Positions 48,944 through 60,007 of a stretch of DNA of 64,000 nucleotides are shown piece by piece. This stretch comes from Bacteroidaceae bacterium (GTDB taxonomy: Bacteria > Bacteroidota > Bacteroidia > Bacteroidales > Bacteroidaceae). The notes beneath the pieces were generated by a model. It was not told the DNA's origin and searched no databases. It saw nothing but the letters and a program-made list of their open reading frames with translations. The stretch's first letter is position 1; each line of letters begins with the position of its first letter. The stretch spans positions 1-64,000 of the forward strand of contig JAEEGS010000009.1 of assembly GCA_016280445.1 (NCBI GenBank). Reading direction: 5' to 3'. The position numbers and the translations under genes were made by a program.

Positions 48944-50788
48944 ATGTGTGGAATTGTTGGATATTTAGGTAAGCGCAATGCCTACCCCGTCCTGATTAAA
49001 GGACTGAAGAGATTGGAATACAGAGGCTACGACAGTGCAGGAGTGGCACTCCTGACAAAAGATGGCGGACTGCATGTGTATAAAACCAAAGGAAAGGTGG
49101 CCGATTTGGAGGTGTATGCATCGGATAAAGACACCACGGGAACTGTCGGCATTGCCCACACGCGTTGGGCTACTCACGGCGAACCGAATTCCACGAATGC
49201 CCACCCACACATTTCTTATACGGGCAATCTGGCCATCATCCACAACGGCATTATTGAGAACTATGCGGTGCTGAAGAAGCAACTCATGGAGCAGGGCATC
49301 GAATTCAAGAGCAACACCGACACGGAAGTGCTGGTGCAGTTGATTGAGTATGTTCGCCAGAAACGGAGCGTGGATTTGCTTACGGCTGTGCGCATCGCCT
49401 TGCGCTCGGTGATTGGTGCTTATGCTATCGCTATTCTCGACAAAGACGACCCCGATCAGATTATCGCTGCCCGAAAGAGCAGTCCCTTGGTGGTGGGCAT
49501 CGGCGAAGAGGAATTCTTCCTCGGTTCGGATGCCAGCCCTATCATCGAATATACCGACAAGGTGATTTATCTGGACGACAAGGATATTGCAGTGATTCGT
49601 CGTAACGAGGAGGTGAAAGTGGTTGACTTCAACAATGAGAAGATGGAGCATGAGGTGACGAAGGTGGACTTGAATCTAGCTCAGATAGAGAAAGGTGGTT
49701 TCCCCCACTTCATGTTGAAGGAAATCTTTGAGCAACCCGATTGCTTGAAAGACTGTATGAGAGGCCGTGTGAATGTGGAGGCGAACAACGTGGTGCTTTC
49801 TGCCATCATCGACTACCGCAAGCATCTTATCAATCCTCGACGTATCATTATTGTTGCATGTGGTACTTCATGGCATGCCGGACTCATCGGTAAGCAGTTG
49901 ATTGAGGACTTCTGCCAGATTCCTGTTGAAGTGGTATATGCTTCGGAATTCCGTTACAGTAAACCTGTCATCAACGAGCAGGATGTGATTATTGCCATCA
50001 GTCAGTCGGGTGAGACCGCCGACACTTTGGCTGCCATTGAGTTGGCCAAGAGCAAGGGTGCTTTCATCTACGGTATCTGCAACGCCATCGGCAGCAGCAT
50101 TCCTCGTGCCACCCACACGGGTTCCTACATTCACGTGGGACCGGAAATTGGTGTGGCCTCCACGAAGGCTTTCACGGGTCAGGTGACGGTGCTCACGATG
50201 CTGGCACTTGCCTTGGGCAAGGAGCGCGGCACCATCGATAATACGCGTTATTCCAAGGTGCTGACAGAATTGAATGCTATTCCTCAGAAGATGGAGGAAC
50301 TGCTGAAACAGAGCGATGCCATCAAGGACATCAGCCGCATTTTCACTTATGCCCACAACTTCCTCTATTTGGGTCGTGGCTACAACTACCCTGTTGCCCT
50401 CGAAGGTGCATTGAAACTGAAGGAAATCTCCTACATCCACGCCGAGGGTTATCCTGCCGCCGAGATGAAGCACGGTCCTATCGCCTTGATTGATGACGAG
50501 ATGCCTGTGGTGGTGATTGCAACACATAACGTACTCTACGAAAAGGTGGTCAGCAACATTCAGGAAATCAAGGCGCGTAAGGCACGTGTCATTGCCATCG
50601 TTTCAGAGGGTGATGAGACCATCCGCAAGATGGCTGACAGCGTCATCGAACTGCCTCAAACCGAGGAATGTCTCGAACCACTCTTGGCGTCCATCCCGCT
50701 CCAGATGCTTGCCTACTACATTGCCGTAGCAAAGGGCAAGGATGTGGATCAGCCACGCAACTTGGCAAAATCAGTGACAGTGGAATAA
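48944..50788 (+). CDS. glmS: Glutamine--fructose-6-phosphate aminotransferase (isomerizing)
   Basis: MCGIVGYLG, RLEYRGYDSAG, TRWATHGEPN; SIS domains; C-terminal DQPRNLAKSVTVE. Confidence 0.99.
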   Translation: MCGIVGYLGKRNAYPVLIKGLKRLEYRGYDSAGVALLTKDGGLHVYKTKGKVADLEVYASDKDTTGTVGIAHTRWATHGEPNSTNAHPHISYTGNLAIIHNGIIENYAVLKKQLMEQGIEFKSNTDTEVLVQLIEYVRQKRSVDLLTAVRIALRSVIGAYAIAILDKDDPDQIIAARKSSPLVVGIGEEEFFLGSDASPIIEYTDKVIYLDDKDIAVIRRNEEVKVVDFNNEKMEHEVTKVDLNLAQIEKGGFPHFMLKEIFEQPDCLKDCMRGRVNVEANNVVLSAIIDYRKHLINPRRIIIVACGTSWHAGLIGKQLIEDFCQIPVEVVYASEFRYSKPVINEQDVIIAISQSGETADTLAAIELAKSKGAFIYGICNAIGSSIPRATHTGSYIHVGPEIGVASTKAFTGQVTVLTMLALALGKERGTIDNTRYSKVLTELNAIPQKMEELLKQSDAIKDISRIFTYAHNFLYLGRGYNYPVALEGALKLKEISYIHAEGYPAAEMKHGPIALIDDEMPVVVIATHNVLYEKVVSNIQEIKARKARVIAIVSEGDETIRKMADSVIELPQTEECLEPLLASIPLQMLAYYIAVAKGKDVDQPRNLAKSVTVE

Positions 50789-50810
50789 TCAAAAACACTC
50801 AATACACAAA

Positions 50811-51926
50811 ATGAGAAACGTAACACTTTTGTTAGAAGACGGCACCGCTTTCCACGGCAAATCTTTCGGATATGAAAAACCTGTGGCTGGCGAGGTGGTC
50901 TTCAACACCGCCATGATGGGTTATCCTGAGAGTTTGACAGACCCCTCTTATGCGGGTCAGCTCATGGCACTCACCTACCCTCTTGTCGGCAACTATGGTG
51001 TGCCTCCCTTCAGCATAGAAGAGAACGGCATCGCCACTTTCATGGAAAGCGAAAAAATCCATGCGGAGGCTATCATCGTCAGTGACTACAGCGAAGAATA
51101 CTCCCACTGGAATGCCAAGGAAAGTTTGGCCGATTGGCTAAAACGTGAGCAAGTGCCAGGCATTACCGGCATCGACACTCGCCAACTTACCAAAGTGCTC
51201 CGTGAACATGGTGTGATGATGGGCAAAATCCTCTTCGACGATGAGCCGGACAATATCCCCACAGCACAATATGAGGGCGTGAACTATATCGCCAAGGTTT
51301 CTTGCAAGGAGGTGGTGCGGTATCAGAGCAATCAGAGTTCTCAGAATACTCCCAAGAAGGTTCTCCTTGTTGACTGCGGTGTGAAGAACAACATCATCCG
51401 TTGCCTGCTCAAACGTGGCGTTGAGGTGATTCGTGTTCCTTGGAACTATGACTTCAACACGCTCGACTTTGACGGACTTTTCCTGGCTAATGGTCCTGGT
51501 GACCCCGATACAGCTACTGACGCTGTGGAAAACATCAAAACTTTCCTTGCTGAGGAGAAGGCTAAAGCAGCCAAGGGCGAGAAGGTACGTCCTTGCATGG
51601 GTATCTGTATGGGAAACCAATTGCTTTCAAAGGCTGCCGGTGCCAAGATATACAAACTGAAATACGGACACCGTTCCCACAACCAGCCCGTTCAGCAGGT
51701 GGGCACCAACCGTTGCTTCATCACCTCGCAGAACCACGGCTATGCAGTGGACAGCACTACCCTTCCATCCGATTGGGAACCTCTCTTCGTCAACATGAAC
51801 GACGGTTCTAACGAAGGCATCCGCCATAAGAAGTACCCCTGGTTCTCGGCACAGTTCCATCCTGAGGCTACCAGCGGTCCTGTCGACACGGAGTTTATGT
51901 TTGATGAATTTGTAGAAATCCTTTAA
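50811..51926 (+). CDS. carA: Carbamoyl-phosphate synthase small subunit
   Basis: FNTAMMGYPESLTDPSYAGQL, GICMGNQLLSKAAG, QFHPEATSGP. Confidence 0.98.
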   Translation: MRNVTLLLEDGTAFHGKSFGYEKPVAGEVVFNTAMMGYPESLTDPSYAGQLMALTYPLVGNYGVPPFSIEENGIATFMESEKIHAEAIIVSDYSEEYSHWNAKESLADWLKREQVPGITGIDTRQLTKVLREHGVMMGKILFDDEPDNIPTAQYEGVNYIAKVSCKEVVRYQSNQSSQNTPKKVLLVDCGVKNNIIRCLLKRGVEVIRVPWNYDFNTLDFDGLFLANGPGDPDTATDAVENIKTFLAEEKAKAAKGEKVRPCMGICMGNQLLSKAAGAKIYKLKYGHRSHNQPVQQVGTNRCFITSQNHGYAVDSTTLPSDWEPLFVNMNDGSNEGIRHKKYPWFSAQFHPEATSGPVDTEFMFDEFVEIL

Positions 51927-51938
51927 GACATCAAGACA

Positions 51939-54900
51939 ATGAATAGATCTCATATAAAGAAAGTGCTCCTTCTTGGTTCTGGAGCCTTGAAGATTGGCGA
52001 GGCGGGCGAATTCGACTACTCAGGTAGTCAGGCTCTGAAAGCCTTGAAGGAAGAAGGTATCGAAACCGTCCTTATCAATCCAAATATCGCCACGGTGCAG
52101 ACCTCGGAAGGTGTTGCTGACAAGATTTATTTCTTGCCCGTCACACCTTTCTTTGTGGAGAAGGTTATCCAGAAGGAGAAACCGCAGGGCATTCTCTTAG
52201 CCTTCGGTGGACAAACCGCACTCAACTGCGGTGTGGAACTCTATCAACAGCACATCCTTGAGAAATATAACGTCCAAGTGCTTGGCACTCCTGTTCAGGC
52301 CATCATCGACACAGAAGACCGTGAACTCTTCGTGAAGAAATTGGATGAGATTGATGTGAAGACCATCAAGAGCCACGCTTGCGATAATATCGAAGATGCA
52401 CGTAAAGCGGCTGCCGACCTCGGCTATCCCGTCATCATCCGTGCGGCATACGCACTCGGCGGTCTTGGCTCAGGTTTTTGTGACAACGAGGATGAACTCA
52501 ACAAGATTGCGGAGAAAGCCTTCTCGTTCTCTCCACAGGTGCTTGTCGAGAAATCGTTGAAGGGTTGGAAAGAAATTGAGTATGAAGTGGTGCGTGACCG
52601 TTTCGACAACTGCATCACCGTCTGCAACATGGAGAACTTCGACCCCCTCGGCATCCACACAGGAGAGTCGATTGTGATTGCTCCTTCGCAGACTCTCACC
52701 AATAGCGAATACCATAAACTTAGAGCACTTGCCATTAAGATTATTCGCCATATCGGCATTGTCGGCGAGTGCAACGTACAATATGCATTCGACCCTGAAA
52801 GCGAGGATTACCGTGTGATTGAGGTGAACGCTCGTCTTTCCCGTTCATCGGCTTTGGCATCGAAAGCAACAGGCTATCCATTGGCCTTTGTCGCTGCCAA
52901 GCTCGGCCTCGGCTATGGTCTCTTCGATTTGAAGAACTCCGTCACCAAGACCACCTCTGCCTTCTTCGAACCAGCCCTCGACTACGTGGTGTGCAAGATT
53001 CCACGTTGGGATCTCGGAAAGTTCCGCGGAGTTGACCGTGAACTCGGCTCATCTATGAAATCTGTGGGTGAGGTGATGGCCATTGGCCGCACCTTCGAGG
53101 AAGCCATTCAGAAGGGACTCCGCATGATTGGCCAGGGTCTGCATGGATTCGTTGGCAACCACGAACTGGAAATTGAAGATGTGGATGCAGCCCTCAAGGC
53201 ACCGACAGACAAGCGTGTACTTGTGGTGGAAAAGGCTCTGCACATGGGCTACACTGTTGACCACATCCACGACCTCACTAAGATTGACAAGTGGTTCCTC
53301 TGCAAGTTGCAGAACATCCTCAATACTTACGTTGAGTTACAGCAGAAAGGAGCCATCCAACACGTTGATGCGGAACTGATGCGCCGTGCCAAAGTGCAGG
53401 GCTTCACTGATTTCCAGATTGCTCGTGCAGTAGGTCTCGAAAGTCTTATCGATGCTGAAATCGCAACCAAACTGGTGCGTGAACTTCGCAAGCAGATGGG
53501 AATCCTTCCTTCTGTCAAACAGATAGACACCCTTGCTGCTGAATATCCTGCCCAAACAAATTACCTCTACCTTACCTACCAAGGCTGTGGTTCTGTGGGC
53601 AGTGATCATGCCGCAGCAAAGGGGACGAACCAGCATGATATTACTTACGAGAACGACCGACGTTCCATCATCGTCTTGGGTTCCGGTGCTTACAGAATCG
53701 GTTCAAGTGTTGAGTTTGACTGGTGTGGTGTTCAAGCACTTAACACCATCCGAAAAGAGGGTTATCGTTCCGTGATGATTAACTATAATCCTGAAACGGT
53801 TTCGACTGACTACGATATGTGCGACCGTCTCTATTTCGATGAACTCACCTTTGAGCGTGTGATGGACATCATTGAGTTGGAGAATCCGCACGGAGTCATT
53901 GTGTCGACAGGTGGACAGATTCCAAATAACCTCGCCATGCGTCTCGACAGCGAGCGAGTGCCCATCCTCGGCACTTCCGCGAAGAGCATCGACAATGCCG
54001 AAGACCGCGACAAGTTCTCAGCTATGTGTGACCGCATCGGTGTGGATCAGCCAGCATGGGCTGCACTCACCTCGATGGACGATATCAACCAGTTCATTAA
54101 TAAGGTTGGATTTCCTGTCCTTGTGCGTCCGTCCTATGTGTTGTCAGGTGCAGCGATGAATGTCTGCTCAAACCAAGAAGAACTGGAACGATTCCTCCAA
54201 CTTGCCGCCAACATTAGCAAAAAGCATCCTGTGGTGGTCAGCAAGTTCCACGAGCACAACAAGGAAATCGAAATGGATGCGGTGGCAAAGGATGGCGAGA
54301 TTATCGCTTATGCCATCAGCGAACACATCGAGTTTGCAGGTGTCCACTCAGGCGATGCAACTATCCAGTTCCCACCTCAGAAGATATATGTCGAGACCGT
54401 TCGCCAAATCAAGAAGGTCTCCAAAAAGATTGCTAAAGAACTGAACATCTCAGGTCCGTTCAACATCCAGTTCCTTGCCGAGCAGAACCATCTGCGCGTC
54501 ATCGAATGCAATTTGCGCGCCTCGCGTTCCTTCCCGTTCGTGTCGAAGGTGCTGAAACTCAACTTGATTGAACTGGCTACAAAAATCATGCTTGGTGTGC
54601 CCTTCGAGCGTCCTGACAAGAATCTCTTTGACCTCGACTACGTGGGCATCAAGGCATCGCAGTTCTCTTTCAATCGCTTGCAAAAGGCTGACCCCGTACT
54701 GGGTGTCGATATGGCATCGACTGGTGAAGTGGGCTGCATCGGTGACGATACGGCATCTGCCCTACTCTGTGCCATGCTTTCCGTGGGACATCGTATTCCG
54801 AAGAAAGGCATTCTTCTCTCTACAGGCCCAGGCAAGCAGAAAGCCGACATGCTCCGTGCTGCCCAGCAACTCATCGAACATGGTTACCGACTCTATGCCA

Positions 54901-55205
54901 CAGGCGGCACCTCTCATTATTTAGCAGAGAACGGCATTGACAATACGCTCGTTCATTGGCCCAGCGAGGAAAGTCAGCAGCCACAAGCCCTTGACCTGCT
55001 CCACAGCCACGACATAGACATGGTGGTCAACGTGCCCAAGAACCTCTCTGTTGGCGAACTCACCAATGGCTACAAGATACGCCGTGCTGCCATTGACCTC
55101 AACATTCCTCTTATCACGAACTCCCGCCTTGCCTCTGCTTTCATCGATGCCTTCTGCACGAAGAGCCTCGACGATATTGAAATCAAGGCATGGAGCGAGT
55201 TCTAA
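51939..55205 (+). CDS. carB: Carbamoyl-phosphate synthase large subunit
   Basis: Duplicated ATP-grasp halves, KVLLLGSGALKIGEAGEFDYSGSQA, C-terminal MGS-like domain. Confidence 0.98.
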   Translation: MNRSHIKKVLLLGSGALKIGEAGEFDYSGSQALKALKEEGIETVLINPNIATVQTSEGVADKIYFLPVTPFFVEKVIQKEKPQGILLAFGGQTALNCGVELYQQHILEKYNVQVLGTPVQAIIDTEDRELFVKKLDEIDVKTIKSHACDNIEDARKAAADLGYPVIIRAAYALGGLGSGFCDNEDELNKIAEKAFSFSPQVLVEKSLKGWKEIEYEVVRDRFDNCITVCNMENFDPLGIHTGESIVIAPSQTLTNSEYHKLRALAIKIIRHIGIVGECNVQYAFDPESEDYRVIEVNARLSRSSALASKATGYPLAFVAAKLGLGYGLFDLKNSVTKTTSAFFEPALDYVVCKIPRWDLGKFRGVDRELGSSMKSVGEVMAIGRTFEEAIQKGLRMIGQGLHGFVGNHELEIEDVDAALKAPTDKRVLVVEKALHMGYTVDHIHDLTKIDKWFLCKLQNILNTYVELQQKGAIQHVDAELMRRAKVQGFTDFQIARAVGLESLIDAEIATKLVRELRKQMGILPSVKQIDTLAAEYPAQTNYLYLTYQGCGSVGSDHAAAKGTNQHDITYENDRRSIIVLGSGAYRIGSSVEFDWCGVQALNTIRKEGYRSVMINYNPETVSTDYDMCDRLYFDELTFERVMDIIELENPHGVIVSTGGQIPNNLAMRLDSERVPILGTSAKSIDNAEDRDKFSAMCDRIGVDQPAWAALTSMDDINQFINKVGFPVLVRPSYVLSGAAMNVCSNQEELERFLQLAANISKKHPVVVSKFHEHNKEIEMDAVAKDGEIIAYAISEHIEFAGVHSGDATIQFPPQKIYVETVRQIKKVSKKIAKELNISGPFNIQFLAEQNHLRVIECNLRASRSFPFVSKVLKLNLIELATKIMLGVPFERPDKNLFDLDYVGIKASQFSFNRLQKADPVLGVDMASTGEVGCIGDDTASALLCAMLSVGHRIPKKGILLSTGPGKQKADMLRAAQQLIEHGYRLYATGGTSHYLAENGIDNTLVHWPSEESQQPQALDLLHSHDIDMVVNVPKNLSVGELTNGYKIRRAAIDLNIPLITNSRLASAFIDAFCTKSLDDIEIKAWSEF

Positions 55206-55221
55206 AGATGTCCCATCCCTT

Positions 55222-55265
55222 ATAGGCAACGTCGTTTCCACTTAATTGAAACGCCCGTTTCCTAT
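55222..55265. repeat. 44-nt imperfect palindrome, first of an adjacent pair
   Basis: ATAGGCAACGTCGTTTC cacttaatt GAAACGCCCGTTTCCTAT. Confidence 0.7.
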
Positions 55266-55267
55266 CA

Positions 55268-55311
55268 AATAGCACCGCCGTTCCCAATTCATTGGCAACG
55301 GCGGTGCTATT
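55268..55311. terminator. Strong hairpin terminator between convergent carB and dapA
   Basis: AATAGCACCGCCGTTcCCAAT tc ATTGGcAACGGCGGTGCTATT followed by T-run; 15-bp perfect outer stem. Confidence 0.9.
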
Positions 55312-55331
55312 TTTTTATGTTATATAGAAAT

Positions 55332-56234
55332 TCAGCACTTGATGTTGAGTTCCTTAATAATAGCTGAAATTTTTTCGAAAGTGGAGATGCGGGACGGCAC
55401 GAGGGGGAGACGAAGCTCGTTCTCAATCAGTCCCATCGAGTTGAGCATGGCTTTTACGCCTGCGGGGTTGCCATCGACGAAAAGGAGTTTGAAGAGTTCG
55501 GTGAACTGATGGTGGATGGTCAGGGCGTTGTTGTAGTCGCCGTTGAGAGCAAGACGTACCATGCGGCTGAACTCTTTGGGCAATGCATTACCGATGACGG
55601 AGATGACTCCAACTGCACCAAGGGTGATGAGGGGGAAGGTGATGCCATCATCGCCGGAAATGACATCAAAGTGTGCGGGCTTGTTCTTGATGATGTCATC
55701 AATCTGTGTGAAGTTGCCCGATGCCTCCTTTATAGCCACGATGTTCTCGCATTCATTAGCCAGACGGAGGGTTGTTTCTGCCGTCATGTTAACTCCCACA
55801 CGTCCAGGCACATTATAAAGCACAACGGACAGGTTGCGCGTGCTGGCTGCTGCAGCGATGGCCTTGAAATGCTGGTAGAGTCCTTCCTGCGATGGCTTGT
55901 TGTAGTAGGGACAAACGCTAAGAATACCTTGGATGCCCGTGAAGTCGTCCGTCTTGATTTGTTCCACGACGGCTGCGGTGTTGTTTCCTCCGCACCCCAT
56001 GAGGATAGGCACTTGTCCGTTCACTTTCTCTACTACAAGTTGCTTCACCATCTGTCGCTCCTCGACGGAAAGCGTTGGTGTCTCGGCAGTGGTTCCCAGC
56101 AGGCAGATGAAGTCCACTCCGTTGGAGAGTTGGTAGTCAAGCAGACGACGCAACGAGGTGGTGTCTACTGCACCTTCTTTGGTGAAGGGGGTGATGAGCG
56201 CTACGCCCAGTCCTTTAAATTTGTTATGTACCAT
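55332..56234 (-). CDS. dapA: 4-hydroxy-tetrahydrodipicolinate synthase
   Basis: GLGVALITPF, CLLGTTAETPTLS, VVLYNVPGRVGVNM, VAIKEASGN. Confidence 0.97.
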   Translation of the reverse strand: MVHNKFKGLGVALITPFTKEGAVDTTSLRRLLDYQLSNGVDFICLLGTTAETPTLSVEERQMVKQLVVEKVNGQVPILMGCGGNNTAAVVEQIKTDDFTGIQGILSVCPYYNKPSQEGLYQHFKAIAAAASTRNLSVVLYNVPGRVGVNMTAETTLRLANECENIVAIKEASGNFTQIDDIIKNKPAHFDVISGDDGITFPLITLGAVGVISVIGNALPKEFSRMVRLALNGDYNNALTIHHQFTELFKLLFVDGNPAGVKAMLNSMGLIENELRLPLVPSRISTFEKISAIIKELNIKC

Positions 56235-56258
56235 ATAGATATGATGTTTATTTTCGTT

Positions 56259-57878
56259 TTACGAGAAATCCTTGATATATAAATCGTTCTCCTGAAATCT
56301 CTTCATTAAGTCGTCCGTGTTAGCCTCGGCATAGTCATACCATTGCTCGAAAGGTAGGCTGTATGGGAAATAACCCTCATACACTTTCTTCACCAGGTCA
56401 GGTGTTTCATTACATGCTGTCTTGAAGAGTTTGAGGAACTGGTCTGGCTGTCCCAATTTCAGATAGGTAACTGACTTTGCTGCTGAAATGTTCTTGAAGA
56501 ATGGACTTTTGTGGTTTTCGGGGAAATTACCGAGTGCATCGAGTACGTCTAACGCAAACTGGTCATAGTTGTTGATTAAGAAGGTGAGCGCAATGTCCAC
56601 TCCCATCATTACACGGTCATCTGCCCACTGCAAAGCCAATGAAAAAGTGGAGGTTGCCTCTTGATATTGCTCCAGCGCCAAATGGTTGACGCCCTGCATG
56701 AAGTAACCTTCCGCATATTCCTCGCACTGATTGGTGATGCGCTTGTACATCTCAGCACTTTTCTCGTAATAACCGGCATGATGATAGATGTCCCCTATTT
56801 CGGTGAGCGTCCGCTTGAACTGATTGCAGGCTTCATCGCGAGCCTGTAGTGCTTGATGAACATCTTTCGATTCACAGAAGATGTTGCTTCTCGCTTCCTC
56901 ATAGTAACGCTCTGCCTCACTCATCTGTACTTCAATGTCGTGGGCAAGCATTTCCAGACATGCAAACGCTTCTTTGTTTTCACCTGTACGAAACAGCGTC
57001 TCGGCATAAGGGATGGCTTGCGACTGGTCACCTCCCTTGTCCAGATATTCCTTAAAGAGGGCTTTCGCGGTATCGGTCTGCCCCATTGTCTGAAGGGTGT
57101 GTGCTTTGGTCAGCAAGGCGTCAAGGTCGTCAGGATTGACTGCCAAGGCGAAGTCGCACGACTCCAATGCCTGTTCATATTGCTCTGCCAAATATTGTGC
57201 CAGTGCCAGACTTGACCAACCATTTGGCATATAGGGACGTTCTTCCAGCACCTGTGCTAATGACTCGCTCATCAAGTCAGGAAGCTCATTCTCACGGCAG
57301 ATTTCCACAATCTGTTCGTCTTCTTCGTATTTGCCCAATGGCTGAAACAGGTCGATGTACTCGCGAATCCATCGGCGCACGGCTGCCATATCTGATTTCT
57401 CGTTCTTGGCGCTATGGCCACCGAGTTCGGCCAGAGAGGAGATGATGTGGATATAGTTTTCGCGCTTGGCCTCTTCTGGTGCGAGTCGATTCTCTTCCAT
57501 GTCCAACCATGCGCGCCACATCTGTTCTGCCTTTTCTGTATCGCCATTATTGGCATATTCCATTTGAGCACGTTGATACAGCACATCAGGGTTTGCAACG
57601 TCCAGACGTTGCAACACCTCCATGGCTTTCTCATAGGAATGTTGGTAAATATAGGCAGAACTTTGCATGGAGAGCAACATTTCTTCATCAGGGTGCATGG
57701 ACAATCCTTCGCTGATAGCATCGAGAGCCAATGCAGGCTTGTCGACAGTGAGATAGAAATCCGCAATGTCGGCAAAATCATCTGCATCGAAATAGGTATT
57801 TCTACCCTTTTTCCGCTGCTCCTCGTATGCTTTCAGCAAGTCCTTAAACTCTTCTGATTGAAAATAACTTCTCGACAT
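56259..57878 (-). CDS. Tetratricopeptide repeat protein
   Basis: Repeated TPR-like helices (SLALAQYLAEQYEQALESCDFALAVNPDDLDALLTKAHTLQTMGQTDTAKALF). Confidence 0.85.
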   Translation of the reverse strand: MSRSYFQSEEFKDLLKAYEEQRKKGRNTYFDADDFADIADFYLTVDKPALALDAISEGLSMHPDEEMLLSMQSSAYIYQHSYEKAMEVLQRLDVANPDVLYQRAQMEYANNGDTEKAEQMWRAWLDMEENRLAPEEAKRENYIHIISSLAELGGHSAKNEKSDMAAVRRWIREYIDLFQPLGKYEEDEQIVEICRENELPDLMSESLAQVLEERPYMPNGWSSLALAQYLAEQYEQALESCDFALAVNPDDLDALLTKAHTLQTMGQTDTAKALFKEYLDKGGDQSQAIPYAETLFRTGENKEAFACLEMLAHDIEVQMSEAERYYEEARSNIFCESKDVHQALQARDEACNQFKRTLTEIGDIYHHAGYYEKSAEMYKRITNQCEEYAEGYFMQGVNHLALEQYQEATSTFSLALQWADDRVMMGVDIALTFLINNYDQFALDVLDALGNFPENHKSPFFKNISAAKSVTYLKLGQPDQFLKLFKTACNETPDLVKKVYEGYFPYSLPFEQWYDYAEANTDDLMKRFQENDLYIKDFS

Positions 57879-57948
57879 GATGTTTGTGTGAATCAACCAT
57901 TGTTCTCATTCATCTCTCCAACACGTCTCTAGCATTAAGTCGTTCCTC

Positions 57949-59730
57949 TCATTTGTTTATCTTCTTCCACGAATCGGTGAGTCCTACCGTGCGGTTGAAC
58001 ACGAGATGGTCGGGTGTAGAGTCGGGGTCGACATTATAGTAACCTATGCGCTGGAACTGTAGATAATCCATCGGTTTGCGTGTGGCGAGCCACTTCTCCA
58101 CGTATGCCTTCTTCACTTCAAGGCTGTTTGGGTTGAGGAAGGGACGCATGGCTTCTATGCCGCGCACGTCGCCATGTTCCTTGGAGTAGGCAGCCACCTC
58201 GTCACGCGGGTTCTCAACCATCCACAAGCGGTCGTAGTTTCTCACCTCTGCTTCCAAGCAGTGCTTGCAACTCACCCAGTGAATGGTCTTACCCTTGATC
58301 TTCATATTGCTGTTGGGTTGGCCAGTCTTCGTCTCAGGAATCAGTTCTGCATGAATCTCCACAATGTTGCCTTCAGCGTCCTTCACCACACAATCCTCCA
58401 GATTCTCGGGACACTGAATAATGTAGGAGTTCTTCAGTCGCACCTGCTTGCCAGGACCCAGACGGAAGAATTTCTTTGGAGCATCCTCCATAAAGTCCTC
58501 GCGCTCTATCCATAGTTCGCGGCTGAACTCTATCTCATGTGTGCCATCGGCTTCATTTTCGGGGTTGTTGATTGCATCATATACCTCTGTCTCTCCTTCG
58601 GGGAAGTTAGTGATGACCAACTTGACAGGGTTGATGACTGCACTGACACGCTGTGCACGTTTGTTCAGATCGTCACGAATAGCAGACTCAAAGAGCGACA
58701 TCTGGTTCAGAGCGTCGAACTTCGTGTAGCCAATTTTGTTAATGAATGCAAGAATTCCTTCCGGACTGCAACCACGGCGGCGGAAACCGCAGATGGTCGG
58801 CATGCGGGGGTCGTCCCATCCATTTACCACACCTTCTTCCACCAAAACAAGCAAATTGCGCTTTGAGAGAAGAATGTGAGTTAGATTAAGTTTGTTGAAC
58901 TCCGTCTGTCGTGGACGGTTGTCATCGAGGGGATTGTCGGTGCCATCAGTTTGTTTTGCCCAGTCGACAAATAGGTCGTAAAGTGGACGGTGGCTGACAA
59001 ACTCCAGCGTACACCACGAGTGTGTCACACCCTCCCAATAGTCGCATTGACCATGGGTGAAGTCATACATCGGGTATGCGTTCCACTGATGGCCTGTGCG
59101 CCAGTGAGGCATGTTGAGCACACGATACATGATGGGGTCACGGAAGTGCATGTTGGGACTGGCCATGTCTATTTTTGCACGCAACACCATCTTCCCTGGT
59201 TCCACTTTTCCGGAGTTCATCTCCTCGAACAAAAGCAGACTCTCCTCCACGGGACGGTTACGATAAGGTGAGTTGGTACCAGCCTGTGTGGGCGTGCCCT
59301 TTTGTTCGGCAATCTGTTCAGCCGTCTGTTCATCTATATAGGCTCTACCCTGCTTGATAAGTGCCACGGCAAAGTCCCACAACTGCTGGAAGTAGTCGCT
59401 GGCATAGTAGATGTTTCCCCACTTGAAACCTAACCACTCGATGTCACGCTTGATGGCCTCCACATATTCTGTGTCTTCCTTCTGTGGATTGGTGTCATCC
59501 ATTCGAAGATTGCAGACTCCTCCGTATTTTTGTGCCATGCCAAAATCGAGGGCAATCGCCTTCGCGTGTCCAATATGCAGATAACCATTCGGCTCGGGTG
59601 GGAAGCGTGTTTGCATCCTGCCTCCATTCTTGCCCTCAGCCAAATCTTTCACCAATAGTTCTTCGATAAAGTTAAGAGACTCTTTTTTGCCTCCATCTGC
59701 CTTTATTTCTTCCGAAACATCTGCATTCAT
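57949..59730 (-). CDS. glnS: Glutaminyl-tRNA synthetase
   Basis: TRFPPEPNGYLHIGHAKAI HIGH motif, LLSKRNL KMSKS-like motif, RMDDTNPQKEDTEYVE. Confidence 0.98.
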   Translation of the reverse strand: MNADVSEEIKADGGKKESLNFIEELLVKDLAEGKNGGRMQTRFPPEPNGYLHIGHAKAIALDFGMAQKYGGVCNLRMDDTNPQKEDTEYVEAIKRDIEWLGFKWGNIYYASDYFQQLWDFAVALIKQGRAYIDEQTAEQIAEQKGTPTQAGTNSPYRNRPVEESLLLFEEMNSGKVEPGKMVLRAKIDMASPNMHFRDPIMYRVLNMPHWRTGHQWNAYPMYDFTHGQCDYWEGVTHSWCTLEFVSHRPLYDLFVDWAKQTDGTDNPLDDNRPRQTEFNKLNLTHILLSKRNLLVLVEEGVVNGWDDPRMPTICGFRRRGCSPEGILAFINKIGYTKFDALNQMSLFESAIRDDLNKRAQRVSAVINPVKLVITNFPEGETEVYDAINNPENEADGTHEIEFSRELWIEREDFMEDAPKKFFRLGPGKQVRLKNSYIIQCPENLEDCVVKDAEGNIVEIHAELIPETKTGQPNSNMKIKGKTIHWVSCKHCLEAEVRNYDRLWMVENPRDEVAAYSKEHGDVRGIEAMRPFLNPNSLEVKKAYVEKWLATRKPMDYLQFQRIGYYNVDPDSTPDHLVFNRTVGLTDSWKKINK

Positions 59731-60007
59731 ATATGTCTTCCTCTATATTAATATATGTGTGTATGTTTTCTGTGTTCGGGCATATAGCCACCTTTATATT
59801 GGCTGCAAAATTACAACTTTTTTCTCGGTTTGGCACATGTTCAGAGATAAAAATGACAGAAAACCACAAATTATCTGTGTATAACATGCTCAGACAAGAT
59901 GGCAAGTGATGCTATTGTTCTTATTTTTTTGTTCCAATAATAAGGAAAGAATCACGAAATGAGCATCTTTTTCCCATGAAAAGCATGTGTGTTAAGTGTT
60001 TTTTTCG

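Noticed and set aside
59876-59884. Single perfect DnaA-box 9-mer (TTATACACA on minus strand)
   Set aside because: A few such matches are expected by chance in 64 kb; no cluster around it, so not called as an origin.
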